A stretch of 35,302 nucleotides of DNA from Candidatus Gastranaerophilales bacterium (GTDB lineage: Bacteria; Cyanobacteriota; Vampirovibrionia; Gastranaerophilales; Gastranaerophilaceae): contig JAMPEO010000002.1 in assembly GCA_023665105.1 (NCBI GenBank), forward strand, positions 1-35,302, written 5' to 3'. Position 1 is the first letter of the stretch. Each line of letters begins with the position of its first letter. Below are positions 1 through 9,697 of the stretch, in pieces. The position numbers and the translations under genes were made by a program. Below the pieces are notes generated by a model that saw only the letters and a program-made list of their open reading frames with translations, was not told the DNA's origin and did no database searches.

Positions 1-82
1 AGATTCTCTGCATGCTAGTCAAAAGAAAATAGATTGTCTTGATTATTTGATTTTTAACTTAAAACAAAATTAGGCAGGATTA

Positions 83-110
83 TTGCAAACTCTGTTTTCT
101 AAGTTATAAG
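83..110 (+). promoter_or_regulatory. Candidate sigma70 promoter for the acyltransferase operon
   Basis: TTGCAA at 83-88 and TATAAG at 105-110 are separated by 16 bases, a reasonable -35/-10 pair about 60 bases before the first gene. Bases 1-172 show no other recognisable element. In AT-rich DNA such matches are common, so this is tentative. Confidence 0.35.
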
Positions 111-172
111 AGAATATACTGTGATGGTATTGTAGATATGAGAAACAAATTGAAAATATAAAGGAGAATAAA

Positions 173-715
173 ATGGCTAATGTTGAAGAACTCAGAATTG
201 ATTGTGCAAAATTAACTTTAGAAGAAAAAGAATACTGGAAACAAGAGGTGCAAAATGTTTGGAAACTTAATCAAACGATGCCATACAGTGATGAATATAA
301 TGAATTATTAAAGAAAATAATTCCGCATCAAGGAAAAAATGTTGATATTAGAACACCAATAACAGGTGTTAATTTTGAAAAAGTAAAAATTGGAAATAAT
401 GTTGTTGTTATGAATGGTTCATTAATGATGGCATCTGGCGGAATTACAATAGAAGATGATACAATGCTTGCAGCAAATGTAAGGTTAATTTCAAATAATC
501 ACGATTTAGATGAAAGATCGATAATAACTTGTCTTCCTATCCATATCAAAAAAAATTGTTGGATTGGAGCAGGTGCAACAATTTTAAGAGGTATTACAAT
601 CGGTGAAAATTCTGTAGTTGGAGCGGGTGCTGTTGTGACAAAGGATGTTCCCGATAATGTAATTGTTGCAGGTAATCCAGCTAAAATTATTAAACATATT
701 GAAACTAAAAAATAA
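173..715 (+). CDS. Hexapeptide-repeat (left-handed beta-helix) O-acetyltransferase, maltose/galactoside type
   Basis: This 180-residue protein is a LacA/Maa-type acetyl-CoA-dependent sugar O-acetyltransferase by its features. It has a helical N-terminal part (about 1-55) followed by hexapeptide repeats (about 60-175). The family's catalytic histidine is in NNHDLDER near residue 109, and the C-terminus has the signature [13 protein letters not shown] followed by GNPAK. The start is supported by AAGGAG about eight bases upstream. Its stop lies 13 bases before the CMD-cupin gene, so the two are probably cotranscribed, and a second family member closes the operon. The acceptor substrate cannot be read from sequence; family members acetylate sugars, glycans or chloramphenicol. 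Confidence 0.85.
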   Translation: MANVEELRIDCAKLTLEEKEYWKQEVQNVWKLNQTMPYSDEYNELLKKIIPHQGKNVDIRTPITGVNFEKVKIGNNVVVMNGSLMMASGGITIEDDTMLAANVRLISNNHDLDERSIITCLPIHIKKNCWIGAGATILRGITIGENSVVGAGAVVTKDVPDNVIVAGNPAKIIKHIETKK

Positions 716-728
716 ATGAGGCTGAATA

Positions 729-1589
729 ATGAAAAAGATACTAACTTTGTACTTGGTAATGGCACTTACAGGTTTAAATATTGTATTTGCGTCGACAACA
801 AATAAGGGACATAAAACTATGAAAAAAATTATACAAACTGCAGGCAGGGACAGATTAGGTGATTTTGCTCCTGACTTTGCACATTTTAATGATGATATTT
901 TATTTGGTGAAAATTGGAATAATAATGATATTGATACCAAAACACGTTCAATAATTACAGTTGTAGCTCTTATTTCACAAGGGATTACGGATTCGTCTTT
1001 GCAGCATCACTTACAAAATGCTAAAAATAATGGCGTGACAAAGGAGGAAATTGCTGCAATAATTACAAATACAGCTTTCTATGCTGGTTGGCCAAAAGCT
1101 TGGGCAACATTTAACCTTGCAAAAGAAGTTTGGGGGGTAAATACAGTAGGAAATGATACGTCTGTAAAAACCGCAAAAGAACAATACGCAGAAAGTATTA
1201 TGTTTCCGATAGGAGAACCAAATACTGCGTATGCAAAATATTTTGTAGGTCAAAGCTATTTAGCGTCGATTTCAACTTCTCAGGTTAAAATGTTCAATGT
1301 GACATTTGAACCGGGATGTCGTAACAACTGGCATATCCATCACGCAAAAAGTGGTGGCGGACAGATATTGGTTGTAATAGGCGGTAGAGGTTACTATCAG
1401 GAATGGGGCAGACCTGCTCGTGAACTTAAGGTTGGTGATGTCGTAAATATTCCTGCCGGAGTGAAACACTGGCACGGTGCAGCTTCTGATAGTTGGTTCT
1501 CTCATATAGCAGTCGAAGTTGAAGGTACTGAAACATCTAATGAATGGTTGGAAGCTGTAACAGATGAAGAATATAATAAATTAAAATAG
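729..1589 (+). CDS. Secreted carboxymuconolactone decarboxylase-like / cupin fusion protein
   Basis: Of 286 residues, 1-21 look like a signal peptide (MKK, a hydrophobic run, cut near VFA-S). A CMD-like helical domain follows (about 35-135, with the GWPKAW motif). The C-terminal half is a cupin (about 185-265) with likely metal ligands in WHIHH (H202, H204) and KHWHG (H247). The CMD domain lacks the AhpD CxxC pair, so it is not an obvious peroxidase. CMD-cupin fusions are known in gut bacteria, but their substrate is mostly undefined. A GAGG ribosome site precedes the ATG. The gene sits between two acyltransferases with gaps of 13 and 12 bases. An internal ATG at residue 31 could start a cytoplasmic form. 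Confidence 0.8.
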   Translation: MKKILTLYLVMALTGLNIVFASTTNKGHKTMKKIIQTAGRDRLGDFAPDFAHFNDDILFGENWNNNDIDTKTRSIITVVALISQGITDSSLQHHLQNAKNNGVTKEEIAAIITNTAFYAGWPKAWATFNLAKEVWGVNTVGNDTSVKTAKEQYAESIMFPIGEPNTAYAKYFVGQSYLASISTSQVKMFNVTFEPGCRNNWHIHHAKSGGGQILVVIGGRGYYQEWGRPARELKVGDVVNIPAGVKHWHGAASDSWFSHIAVEVEGTETSNEWLEAVTDEEYNKLK

Positions 1590-1601
1590 GAGTATAATAA
1601 A

Positions 1602-2174
1602 ATGGTTGAGATGGAAGAATTTTATGCTTATATGAGAGAGCAAAAGCTTGTGGAAGAAAATTCTCCTATGTTGCAAAAGTTCGGAGAATTGGCACAAGAT
1701 GCTCTTAAAATTACAATGGAACTTAACAACAAATATCATACACCGGAAGAAATAGTTGAGATTTTTTCAGAACTTACAGGTAAAAAAGTTGATAAAACAT
1801 TTAGGTTACATCCGCCGTTTCATACAGACTGTGGTAAGAATATAACTCTTGGTAAAAATGTTTTTATAAATGCAGGCTGTAAGTTTCAAGATCAAGGTGG
1901 GATTTTTATTGATGATGGTGTTTTAGTCGGGCACAATGTTACGTTTGCAACTTTAAACCATGAAGAACTACCTAAAAAAAGACAAAATATTAAGCCTGCA
2001 CCTATTAAAGTTGGTAAAAATGTATGGATTGGTTCTAATGCTGTTATATTACAAGGTGTGACTATAGGTGATGGTGCGATAATTGGAGCCGGTTCAGTTG
2101 TTACAAAAGATGTTCCTGAAAATTCTATAGCAGTTGGTACACCTGCGAGAGTAAAACGAAAAGTAAAATTATGA
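1602..2174 (+). CDS. Second hexapeptide-repeat acyltransferase
   Basis: This 190-residue protein has a helical N-terminus (1-70) and a left-handed beta-helix with hexapeptide repeats (about 80-185). The catalytic-type histidine is in TLNHEEL, and the C-terminal family signature GAGSVVTKDVPEN is followed by GTPAR. AGGAG lies nine bases before the ATG. It is the last gene of the operon beginning at 173 and is only distantly similar to the first gene: the N-terminal domains differ while the C-terminal coil signature is shared. Two such enzymes may act on different positions or acceptors. No terminator is obvious in the 77 bases downstream. Confidence 0.83.
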   Translation: MVEMEEFYAYMREQKLVEENSPMLQKFGELAQDALKITMELNNKYHTPEEIVEIFSELTGKKVDKTFRLHPPFHTDCGKNITLGKNVFINAGCKFQDQGGIFIDDGVLVGHNVTFATLNHEELPKKRQNIKPAPIKVGKNVWIGSNAVILQGVTIGDGAIIGAGSVVTKDVPENSIAVGTPARVKRKVKL

Positions 2175-2251
2175 ATTAGGTGTAATCTTAGGCAATTATT
2201 AATTGAAAAAATACTTTATATATATGTATTACTATTGGGAATAGTTGATAT

Positions 2252-2992
2252 ATGTCATTAGATACATCAAATACATTTGACAGATTTCGAAATATGCATA
2301 CAACTACTTGTTCAGGAGGTGCTGGAGCTACCGGTTGTACTCCTGTAACGTCATCTGTAACGAGTGATAGTTATTCTTTTACCTATGGAATGAGTGAAAA
2401 CCTTCGTTATTCCCAAGAAAAGTCCATTGCAGGTCCTGTTTTTGAGGGAACATTAAATGGAAAAGATACTACTATGAAGATAGTTGCTGATAAAGATAAA
2501 GTATATTATGAAGGTGTTATTGACGGAAAAAAAATAATGCTTGAAGTATCTGAAAATAATTATAAGGGTATTTATGGCGATAAAGAAATTAACTTGAATG
2601 TTGAATATAACAAACCATCAAAAATAAGTAAATTCTTTAATAGTACAATTAGAGGAAAAGTTTTTAAACCTGATTATTTTAATATAAAAGGAAATATTGG
2701 AAATAAAGAAGTAGCAATAAATTTACCGAATGCTCCTGTTCCTAATGATGAAGATGAAAAAGATATGTATTCACTTCTTCTTTTTGATAATGGTTGCGGT
2801 GTAAGGACTTTTAATAATAATATCATTGGTTTAGGTTATTCAAATGAAAATAGAACTAATATAAAAAGACATTTAGATCATCGTGAACAAAAATTTGACG
2901 AAAATGTTAAACCACTTGTAATGCAATCTATAAGTATGATTGCCAGTGTTGCACTTGGTGCGTTGCTTGCTAAAGTTGGATTTAAACACTAA
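2252..2992 (+). CDS. Hypothetical protein with four beta-type repeats and a C-terminal membrane segment
   Basis: I do not recognise a family for this 246-residue protein. The N-terminus is rich in Ser, Thr and Cys. About residues 63-160 hold four similar units of the form [F/Y]xGxxxGKxxxLxV: FEGTLNGKDTTMKI, YEGVIDGKKIMLEV, YKGIYGDKEINLNV and IKGNIGNKEVAINL. This pattern suggests stacked beta-hairpins. A hydrophobic stretch at about 225-243 could be a C-terminal membrane anchor. The ribosome site is weak (GGGAA). Residues around 42-46 (YSFTY) loosely resemble the F-T-G motif of other proteins in the window. The gene converges on the M29 aminopeptidase. Confidence 0.6.
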   Translation: MSLDTSNTFDRFRNMHTTTCSGGAGATGCTPVTSSVTSDSYSFTYGMSENLRYSQEKSIAGPVFEGTLNGKDTTMKIVADKDKVYYEGVIDGKKIMLEVSENNYKGIYGDKEINLNVEYNKPSKISKFFNSTIRGKVFKPDYFNIKGNIGNKEVAINLPNAPVPNDEDEKDMYSLLLFDNGCGVRTFNNNIIGLGYSNENRTNIKRHLDHREQKFDENVKPLVMQSISMIASVALGALLAKVGFKH

Positions 2993-3012
2993 TTTCTTTA
3001 ATTTTTTATTAA

Positions 3013-3045
3013 ATAATCTTGTACAAGAATTTTGTATAAGATTAT
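3013..3045. terminator. Hairpin between convergent genes, possible bidirectional terminator
   Basis: ATAATCTTgTACAA (3013-3026) pairs with TTGTAtAAGATTAT (3032-3045) around a five-base loop, giving a 14-bp stem with one G-T pair. It lies midway between convergent stop codons at 2992 and 3070. There is no strong T-run, so efficiency is uncertain. Confidence 0.5.
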
Positions 3046-3069
3046 CTGTATTATTATAAATTGTATGGT

Positions 3070-4827
3070 TTAAGACAACAAGAATTTGTCATCTTTAATA
3101 ATCTCAATTTCATCACCTGTTTGATTATTTTCAGCATAGATATATACATTTGGACCACCCACCATAAAATCATCGTGAGTAGTAGATGAATTTATATTTA
3201 GCTCTTTAAGAAATTTTTGTTGTTCTTCGTAGTCATCTATTTCCATTGCACCATCAATACAATCAGGGTATGCATCACCAAGTGCAAGGTGGCAGGCAGC
3301 GTTTTCATCTAATAAAGTACTTTTAAACAGTCTTCCTGTTTTTGCGATTGGAGAACCTGCAACTAATGCAACTTCACCTAATTTATCAGCATTTTTGTGT
3401 GATTTTATATGTTCTTTTAACATTTCCTCATTTTTTGAAGCTGAAACTTTAATAACTTTACCATCTTTGAATGTAAGAACGATATCATCAACAACTTTAC
3501 CATTAAGTACTAACGGCATCGTTGCGGCAATTTTACCTTGAGCGGAGTTTGCTAAAGGTGCGGTAAATACTTCTTCTGTCGGAATATTTACAATCGGATT
3601 ATGTCCGAATTTTTCCATATTTTCTCGGGCAGCTTTAAATAAAGATTTGTCTGACATTGTTATTCTAAAATCGGTTTTGCCATCAGGCTCTTTTGTTTCT
3701 GGGTTAACGCTTACGTAATGTAATGTACGATAACCTTCATTCATAAGTTCATTCATTTTATCGGCACGGGATTGTAATGTTTTTACGTGTTCTTCTAAGT
3801 TACCAATACGGTTGATTTTATTAGCATCTTTGTATGCTTTAGAAATCCTTTTTGTAGGGTTATCAATTTCAGGGTATACTTCTTTGCAAGATTTTGTAGT
3901 AGGTGCATAATATACTAGCCAAGGATTGTTAGCAGTCATTAAATTTCGATATTTTTTACTAGGTTCACTAAATGCTAATGATCTTTTTAGAATACGTTTT
4001 GAATCAACGCCTTCAAGAGCATTAGGGTCTTCTCCATCCAAGAAAAGACGAGCTACATCTTTTTTATAATATTCTTTATAAGACTCAATTTTGCTTTGTG
4101 GAACTTGTTCTAATAATTCTTCTTTTCCATATTTTAAAAGATTAACATCTCGAATTATATTTTCATCTGAGAAAGTTACATCTACAAGTTTTGAGTCATT
4201 TTTAGAGTACAAATAATCTACCATATCTATAATATATGGCAAATGTTCTCTTTCACCACTTATCATAATTGGCTGTCCCTTGTGGATATCAAGTGCAGTT
4301 TTAAAAATTTCTTCTGGGTTTATTTTGAACTGAGTTCTGATATTTTTAGGCATTGGTGGATAGATTTTTTCTATTTCTGATTTAACTTCAAACTCTTTAA
4401 GTCCTGCCTTTTTGTACGGGTTATTATTATCATCAAATGAAAGTTTTAAAGCATTTTCGAACTCTTTACGTTCTTGCTTTTTATAATCGAACTCTTCTTT
4501 AATATGATATTTCCGTTTAAGGTTTTCAAGTTCTGGTTCTTTTGCAACTATTTTTACATATCCGGAACCTTTTTTATATGCTTCTTGTGCCAGAATGTTC
4601 ATAAATGGTAAATATTTAGAATCTGCTTCTATATATACAGGTTGATTTTCTTTAAGTTTTGATTCTGTTAAAAGTTCTATTGCATATACTGACATTTTAT
4701 CTGAAGGTGTGACACTACCTGTAAACGAAATACTGTCTGCTTTAAGAGTTTCGTTGGGTTTTATAAAACGCTGTTTAGTTTGTTGTATATTATAAATAGG
4801 GTTATTTGTTACGTTTTTTATATTCAT
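3070..4827 (-). CDS. M29-family aminopeptidase with extra N-terminal module and ISFTG motif
   Basis: The C-terminal 415 residues match the AmpS/AmpT (M29) metallo-aminopeptidases. All metal and active-site positions are present with family spacing: E419, E485 (LGEVAL), H513 and Y520 (ENAACHLALGDAY), H551 and D553. The family is usually about 410 residues; this protein is 585. The extra part comprises an Asn/Gln-rich leader with ISFTG at 33-37 and an additional copy of the first-domain motif (about 61-94, repeated at 184-218). There is no Sec signal peptide. GGAG precedes the ATG. It lies 180 bases downstream of the MFS gene on the same strand, so it probably has its own promoter. It should remove N-terminal residues from peptides. 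Confidence 0.85.
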   Translation of the reverse strand: MNIKNVTNNPIYNIQQTKQRFIKPNETLKADSISFTGSVTPSDKMSVYAIELLTESKLKENQPVYIEADSKYLPFMNILAQEAYKKGSGYVKIVAKEPELENLKRKYHIKEEFDYKKQERKEFENALKLSFDDNNNPYKKAGLKEFEVKSEIEKIYPPMPKNIRTQFKINPEEIFKTALDIHKGQPIMISGEREHLPYIIDMVDYLYSKNDSKLVDVTFSDENIIRDVNLLKYGKEELLEQVPQSKIESYKEYYKKDVARLFLDGEDPNALEGVDSKRILKRSLAFSEPSKKYRNLMTANNPWLVYYAPTTKSCKEVYPEIDNPTKRISKAYKDANKINRIGNLEEHVKTLQSRADKMNELMNEGYRTLHYVSVNPETKEPDGKTDFRITMSDKSLFKAARENMEKFGHNPIVNIPTEEVFTAPLANSAQGKIAATMPLVLNGKVVDDIVLTFKDGKVIKVSASKNEEMLKEHIKSHKNADKLGEVALVAGSPIAKTGRLFKSTLLDENAACHLALGDAYPDCIDGAMEIDDYEEQQKFLKELNINSSTTHDDFMVGGPNVYIYAENNQTGDEIEIIKDDKFLLS

Positions 4828-5007
4828 TATATTATCTCCATTGAAAAGTTTTATGTCGAATTTTTATAATTAAACAGTATTTTTATAATACAGATAAATA
4901 CTTGATTTTGCTGTTTTATGCATAAAAATTTACAATTAAAAATAAATTAACTTAAAATAATTATGACAACTATATTATAGATATAAAAATTGAATAAATA
5001 TTAGCAT

Positions 5008-6183
5008 TTAGTTGTTATTGTTGACCGTTTCGTTAGGTATGTATTTAATTATATATGATGTAATTGCTGGGAATATTGCTAAAATAGTTAGCACATTTGT
5101 TATGCCAAATTTTTGAGCACATAGTCCGATAAGTGATAAGAACACTGCAATAACTCCCCAGGCAAAACCGTTCATAAAACCTGCAACGATACTTTTAAAT
5201 TCCGGTAAAATCTTCTGACCCAATACCATAGTGACAGGTTGTGCAAGCATTGTTGTATAACCAATAACAACAAATGTAATTAACGATATTATAGGATGTT
5301 GTTGGTATGTAAGATGAAAGAGGATTATCATGGGTAGTGTTGCTATCATTGAAAAATATAATAATTTTTTTGTGCCCCAAGCTACTTCAATGTTTCTGCT
5401 GGTTAATGAACCAACACCGCCTGCCATAACGAATAAGAATAATGCTGTTCCTATATATAACGGTGAATAATGCATTTCATTTTTCCATAAGAATGGTAAT
5501 AGTGTACAGCAGCTTGTTGTTACCAAAACTTTCATCATAGAAATTACCATAAGTAAATTCATTGTTCTGTTTGTTAATATTGTAATAAATGAATCTTTAA
5601 ATTTTTTATATTCAGGTTTTGGATATATATTAGAAAGTTTGGGTACGCAAATAAACATCAAGCTCGCCAAACTGAGCCCCATAATTGATGTTACAGGCAT
5701 TTTTGCCATGTCAAAGTATTGGGTTACTACCGCCGCCAATAATGGTCCTAATGCGTAACCAATCGAACCCATACTAATAAAAAATCCCATTTGTCTGGCA
5801 CCGTTATCTCCGCTTCCTGCAAATTTGTTTACAAATCCGGTTGCTTGAGGGTGATAAAAACTGCTTCCTAAGCTGCCGAGAATAATGAATATTATCAATA
5901 AATATATATTTGGAGCAAGTGGTGTCAGTGGTATAAATATTGAAGTCATAATTAAACCCCAGAATATAAATACTCGTTTAAGCATATTATCAGCAAAGAA
6001 TCCAAATATAGGTTGTAACATTGATGAGCAAATATTAGAAATGCTCAATACTACTGTTGCCATTGCCATTGTTATACCTAATTTTGCTGCAATGAACGGC
6101 ATTATAGGGTTTATAAAACCTGTGTATGAATCATTTACTAAGTGCCCTAGTGAGAGCCATGTTATAGCTTTTTTTGTTTTCAT
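5008..6183 (-). CDS. MFS transporter, fosmidomycin-resistance (Fsr) type
   Basis: This 391-residue protein has about twelve hydrophobic membrane spans. It carries the Fsr-type N-terminal signature LGHLVNDSYTG, the conserved LQPIFGFFADN, and GSSFYHPQATG in the fourth to fifth span. Fsr homologues are drug/proton antiporters of the inner membrane; related proteins export other small molecules. The start is eight bases after the stop of the zinc dehydrogenase gene on the same strand, so the two are likely one transcript. That suggests the exported or imported compound is linked to the dehydrogenase substrate, but this is inference. Confidence 0.82.
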   Translation of the reverse strand: MKTKKAITWLSLGHLVNDSYTGFINPIMPFIAAKLGITMAMATVVLSISNICSSMLQPIFGFFADNMLKRVFIFWGLIMTSIFIPLTPLAPNIYLLIIFIILGSLGSSFYHPQATGFVNKFAGSGDNGARQMGFFISMGSIGYALGPLLAAVVTQYFDMAKMPVTSIMGLSLASLMFICVPKLSNIYPKPEYKKFKDSFITILTNRTMNLLMVISMMKVLVTTSCCTLLPFLWKNEMHYSPLYIGTALFLFVMAGGVGSLTSRNIEVAWGTKKLLYFSMIATLPMIILFHLTYQQHPIISLITFVVIGYTTMLAQPVTMVLGQKILPEFKSIVAGFMNGFAWGVIAVFLSLIGLCAQKFGITNVLTILAIFPAITSYIIKYIPNETVNNNN

Positions 6184-6191
6184 AATTCTTT

Positions 6192-7163
6192 CTAAAACTT
6201 AACTAATACTTTTATTGTTTCTTTTGATTTGTTTGCTTCAAATGCTTCGACAGCGTCATCTATAGAATAAATAGCTGATATGAATTGTTTGAAATCAATA
6301 CGATTATTTTCTAAAAGTTTTAATGCCGGAGGGAACTGCCCGCATCTTGAACCTAGAACAGTGATTTCGTTTATAACTATTGGTGCAAGATTAAGTTCTT
6401 TTCCTGTTGCAATCGTACTTTTTAGCACAAGAACACCTCTAGGTTTAACAAGACTTAATGATGTTTCAAAACCTGAAACAGAACCGGTAGCTTCTACAAC
6501 TACATCGTAATTATTATTGATAGTTATATCTTGAAGTAGTTGAGTTTTAACCCCTTGATTTTTTGCGATATCAAGTTTATTTTGATGTTTGCCTATCAAG
6601 GTTACGTCAAGTCCTTGTGAAAATAATGTTAAAGCTGTTGTTAGTCCAAGTTTACCATCTCCCAGAACAACAACTTTTTGTATTGGCTGGATATGTAGTT
6701 GTTCAGTTATTTCACACGCTGCAGCCAGTGGTTCTACAAATACGGCTTGTTCATCAGTTACATTTTCAGGCACTTCAAATAAAACATTAGTTGGCATTGT
6801 TAAATATTCTGCAAAGCAACCGTCTTTTGCGACAATACCTAATGTATGTCTATTTGGACAATGGCGATAATTTTTTACAGCACACCATTCACATTTAGGG
6901 TCATTGCATCCATAGCTTATTTCTGCTACAACACGCTTACCAACGAGTGATTGGTCGTCACCGTTTACTTCTTCTACTACACCCACAAATTCGTGACCTA
7001 AAATGCCGTTATATCCCATATATCCTTTTGTTATTTCAAAATCAGTATTACATATACCTGCAAGAGATACTTTTATTAAAGCTTCGCCCTTGTTCGGAAT
7101 TGGTTTCTTATAATTTGTGTCAAGACGTAAACCGTCTTTATCATTAAATGTTACTGCTTTCAT
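6192..7163 (-). CDS. Zinc-dependent alcohol dehydrogenase (MDR superfamily)
   Basis: This 323-residue medium-chain dehydrogenase/reductase has catalytic zinc ligands C38, H57-E58 (GHEF) and E144. The structural zinc cysteines are C86, C91, C94 and C102. The Rossmann-fold glycine motif GDGKLG is at 168-173. The family oxidises alcohols or polyols such as sorbitol or threonine with NAD(P). At 323 residues it is slightly shorter than the usual 340-350. A good AGGGAG ribosome site lies eight bases before the ATG. It is the first gene of a pair with the Fsr-type exporter and is divergent from comEC, with 110 bases between them. Confidence 0.83.
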   Translation of the reverse strand: MKAVTFNDKDGLRLDTNYKKPIPNKGEALIKVSLAGICNTDFEITKGYMGYNGILGHEFVGVVEEVNGDDQSLVGKRVVAEISYGCNDPKCEWCAVKNYRHCPNRHTLGIVAKDGCFAEYLTMPTNVLFEVPENVTDEQAVFVEPLAAACEITEQLHIQPIQKVVVLGDGKLGLTTALTLFSQGLDVTLIGKHQNKLDIAKNQGVKTQLLQDITINNNYDVVVEATGSVSGFETSLSLVKPRGVLVLKSTIATGKELNLAPIVINEITVLGSRCGQFPPALKLLENNRIDFKQFISAIYSIDDAVEAFEANKSKETIKVLVKF

Positions 7164-7273
7164 TTTATACTCCCTTAGTCTTATATATAAATTTTAAAAT
7201 AAGCAATTAAAAAAGTCCAATATCATAAATCACTTTTCTTTAAATTTTTCTAATATTATGTAATAATCACTTT

Positions 7274-9697
7274 ATGGAAAAGATTTTTGGGGATTTTATA
7301 CAAAATAAAAATGTTCTGATGTTTACTTCTGCAATCGCATATATTATGGGATTATATGCATATTTTACTGATAAACCAATTTTGTTTGCGGGAATTTTTA
7401 CATCAGTAGTTGTTATTTTATTATTAAAAAATTTTCCGTTAAAAATTGCATCTGTATGGATTATTATTTTTTATTTTGCTTTTTTTAATGCCAGTTTAAG
7501 GATTACAAATACAGATGATTTGTTTAAACTTGCACCGGTTGATTGTAAAATATACGGTCAGGTTGTTTCTATTCCAAATAGTAATATCCCGAATAATTCA
7601 AAGTTCTTTTTTAATGTACAAAAAGTTGAGTGTAATAATAAAATTTATAATCTTAATAATAAAACACTTGTGAATATGACTGTAGCACGTGATTTCTCAA
7701 TTTCTGATAATATATCTGTTGGTGAATATTATGAGTTGAAAGGTAAGCTCTCAAAGCCATTTCAAGCAACAAATCCTTCTCAGTTTTCGTATGGAAATTA
7801 TTTGAGAAATTTTAAAACATATACTGTATTCTATGCAACTGATGTCGGTGTAAAGCATATTGCACAAAATTTAACACTAAAGTGGAAAGTAGTTAAATAT
7901 CTCAATGATAAACGTAATGATATTTTAAAAACTCATTCTACCTATCTAAAAAGTCCGAATCTTGAAATACTTGGTGGTGTTGTATTTGGTGATGATGCAG
8001 TTGCTCCGCCGGATTATGTAAAAACATCTTTTATCAATTCCGGCTTACTTCATATTCTTGCTGCATCAGGCATGAATGTTGCTTTTATTAGCGGCTTTTT
8101 ATTCTTTTTCTTAAGAAGATTTGGTGTACCTTATAATATTAGAATTATTTCCGGAATATTGGTTATAATTCTGTATTCTTTGATGACAGGACTTGGTGCT
8201 TCTGTTATTAGAGCTGCTCTAATGTTAATTTTTATACTTTTGGGTAAGCTTATTGATAGAGACGCTCATAGTGTTGCTCTGTTATCGTTTGTAGGATTAT
8301 TGATGCTTATTTATAATCCTGCATATATAAACGATGTTGGTTTTCAGTTATCTTTTATAGTAACTTTTGGGATTTTGGTTTCTGCTAATGCTGTGATGAA
8401 GTATACAAAAAGAATACCGCTTTGGTTGGCAGGGGAAATTTTTATTCCTATTATTGCTCAACTTTGGGTTATTCCGATACAGATGTTTTATTTTAATACA
8501 ATAAGTACGTATTCTATCTTTGCAAATATTGCTTCGATGCCGTTTTTGTCTGTGATAAGTTTTGGAGGGTTTATCAGTTCTGTATTTTCTTTGTTTGAAC
8601 CTATTGCAGATTTTATTTGCCACTGGTTCGATTTTATACTTAACCCTATGCTCAATGCTCTTGTATGGATATCAAATTTTTTCGCAGGACTTCCTAATTC
8701 CTTATTTATAACAACGCATCCAAGTATATTGCAAGTTCTGTTATATTATGTAATTTTATCAGCGTTCGTTGTATTGCTGCATATTGAGTTCAAAAATAAA
8801 AAGTTAATTCTTTCCACAATAATAATGTCATTTGTATTGTTAATATCTGCTGTATTGCATTTACCTAATCATAAGTTTGAGGTAATAGCATTTGAAGTCG
8901 GTAATGCTGATATGTTCTTATTAAAGACACCGCAAAATAAATATTTTGTTGTTGATACGGGACGTCTTGGTTATAAAGGAAGACGTTCACAGGCTGATAT
9001 TATAATGCTTAAATATCTTAAAGATAAAGGAATAAAAGATATAGAAGGGCTTATCATAACTCACTTTGATTCGGATCATGCCGGTGGGGCTGTTGATTTA
9101 ATTCAAAATCTTAAAATAAAACATGTTTATATGAATTCTTTATCTGATAAAAAACGACTTGCATCTAATATTTATACAGTTATTGATAAGAATGTCTATA
9201 CTGATATGGTTGATGCAAAGAATAACACTCTTATATACTCTGAAAAAGATGGTTTTACAATTAAAACTTTTAGGGCAAATGTTTCTAATAAAAATGGGGA
9301 TTTGTCTGAAAATGAAAATTCTGTTATTACCCTTGTTCAGTTCGGTAAAATGTCTATGTTATTTACAGGTGATTCAGGAGTTAGGGCTTTTGAATTGCTA
9401 AAACACGAATTACCCCAAGATATAACTGTATTGAAAGTAGGGCATCACGGTGCAAAAAATGTTGTTAATAAAGAAATGCTTGATTACTTAAATCCGGAAA
9501 TATCTCTTGTATCGGTTGGTTTCAATAAATATGGTCATCCTTGCCCTTTGACTATAAAACTTTTATCCAAGACAAAACTCGTAAGAACAGATAAAATTAA
9601 CTCAATTCGTATTGTTGCAAATCAAAAAGGGTACGAAGTTGATGGATTTGATTCAAAGTCGCATAAATACTACAAGAAATATTCACGAAAGTTTTAG
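7274..9697 (+). CDS. comEC: ComEC/Rec2 DNA-uptake channel protein
   Basis: This 807-residue inner-membrane protein carries single-stranded DNA into the cytoplasm during transformation. It has N-terminal membrane spans, an OB-like periplasmic domain (about 60-200), the competence channel domain (about 210-480, many spans) and a C-terminal metallo-beta-lactamase-fold domain. Motifs of that last domain are visible: THFDSDHAGG near 596-605, LFTGDSG near 696 and HHGAKN near 722. All three classic regions are present, so the gene looks intact. No clear ribosome site precedes the ATG. Its TAG overlaps the TAA of the convergent downstream gene. Other competence genes are not in the window. Confidence 0.9.
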   Translation: MEKIFGDFIQNKNVLMFTSAIAYIMGLYAYFTDKPILFAGIFTSVVVILLLKNFPLKIASVWIIIFYFAFFNASLRITNTDDLFKLAPVDCKIYGQVVSIPNSNIPNNSKFFFNVQKVECNNKIYNLNNKTLVNMTVARDFSISDNISVGEYYELKGKLSKPFQATNPSQFSYGNYLRNFKTYTVFYATDVGVKHIAQNLTLKWKVVKYLNDKRNDILKTHSTYLKSPNLEILGGVVFGDDAVAPPDYVKTSFINSGLLHILAASGMNVAFISGFLFFFLRRFGVPYNIRIISGILVIILYSLMTGLGASVIRAALMLIFILLGKLIDRDAHSVALLSFVGLLMLIYNPAYINDVGFQLSFIVTFGILVSANAVMKYTKRIPLWLAGEIFIPIIAQLWVIPIQMFYFNTISTYSIFANIASMPFLSVISFGGFISSVFSLFEPIADFICHWFDFILNPMLNALVWISNFFAGLPNSLFITTHPSILQVLLYYVILSAFVVLLHIEFKNKKLILSTIIMSFVLLISAVLHLPNHKFEVIAFEVGNADMFLLKTPQNKYFVVDTGRLGYKGRRSQADIIMLKYLKDKGIKDIEGLIITHFDSDHAGGAVDLIQNLKIKHVYMNSLSDKKRLASNIYTVIDKNVYTDMVDAKNNTLIYSEKDGFTIKTFRANVSNKNGDLSENENSVITLVQFGKMSMLFTGDSGVRAFELLKHELPQDITVLKVGHHGAKNVVNKEMLDYLNPEISLVSVGFNKYGHPCPLTIKLLSKTKLVRTDKINSIRIVANQKGYEVDGFDSKSHKYYKKYSRKF

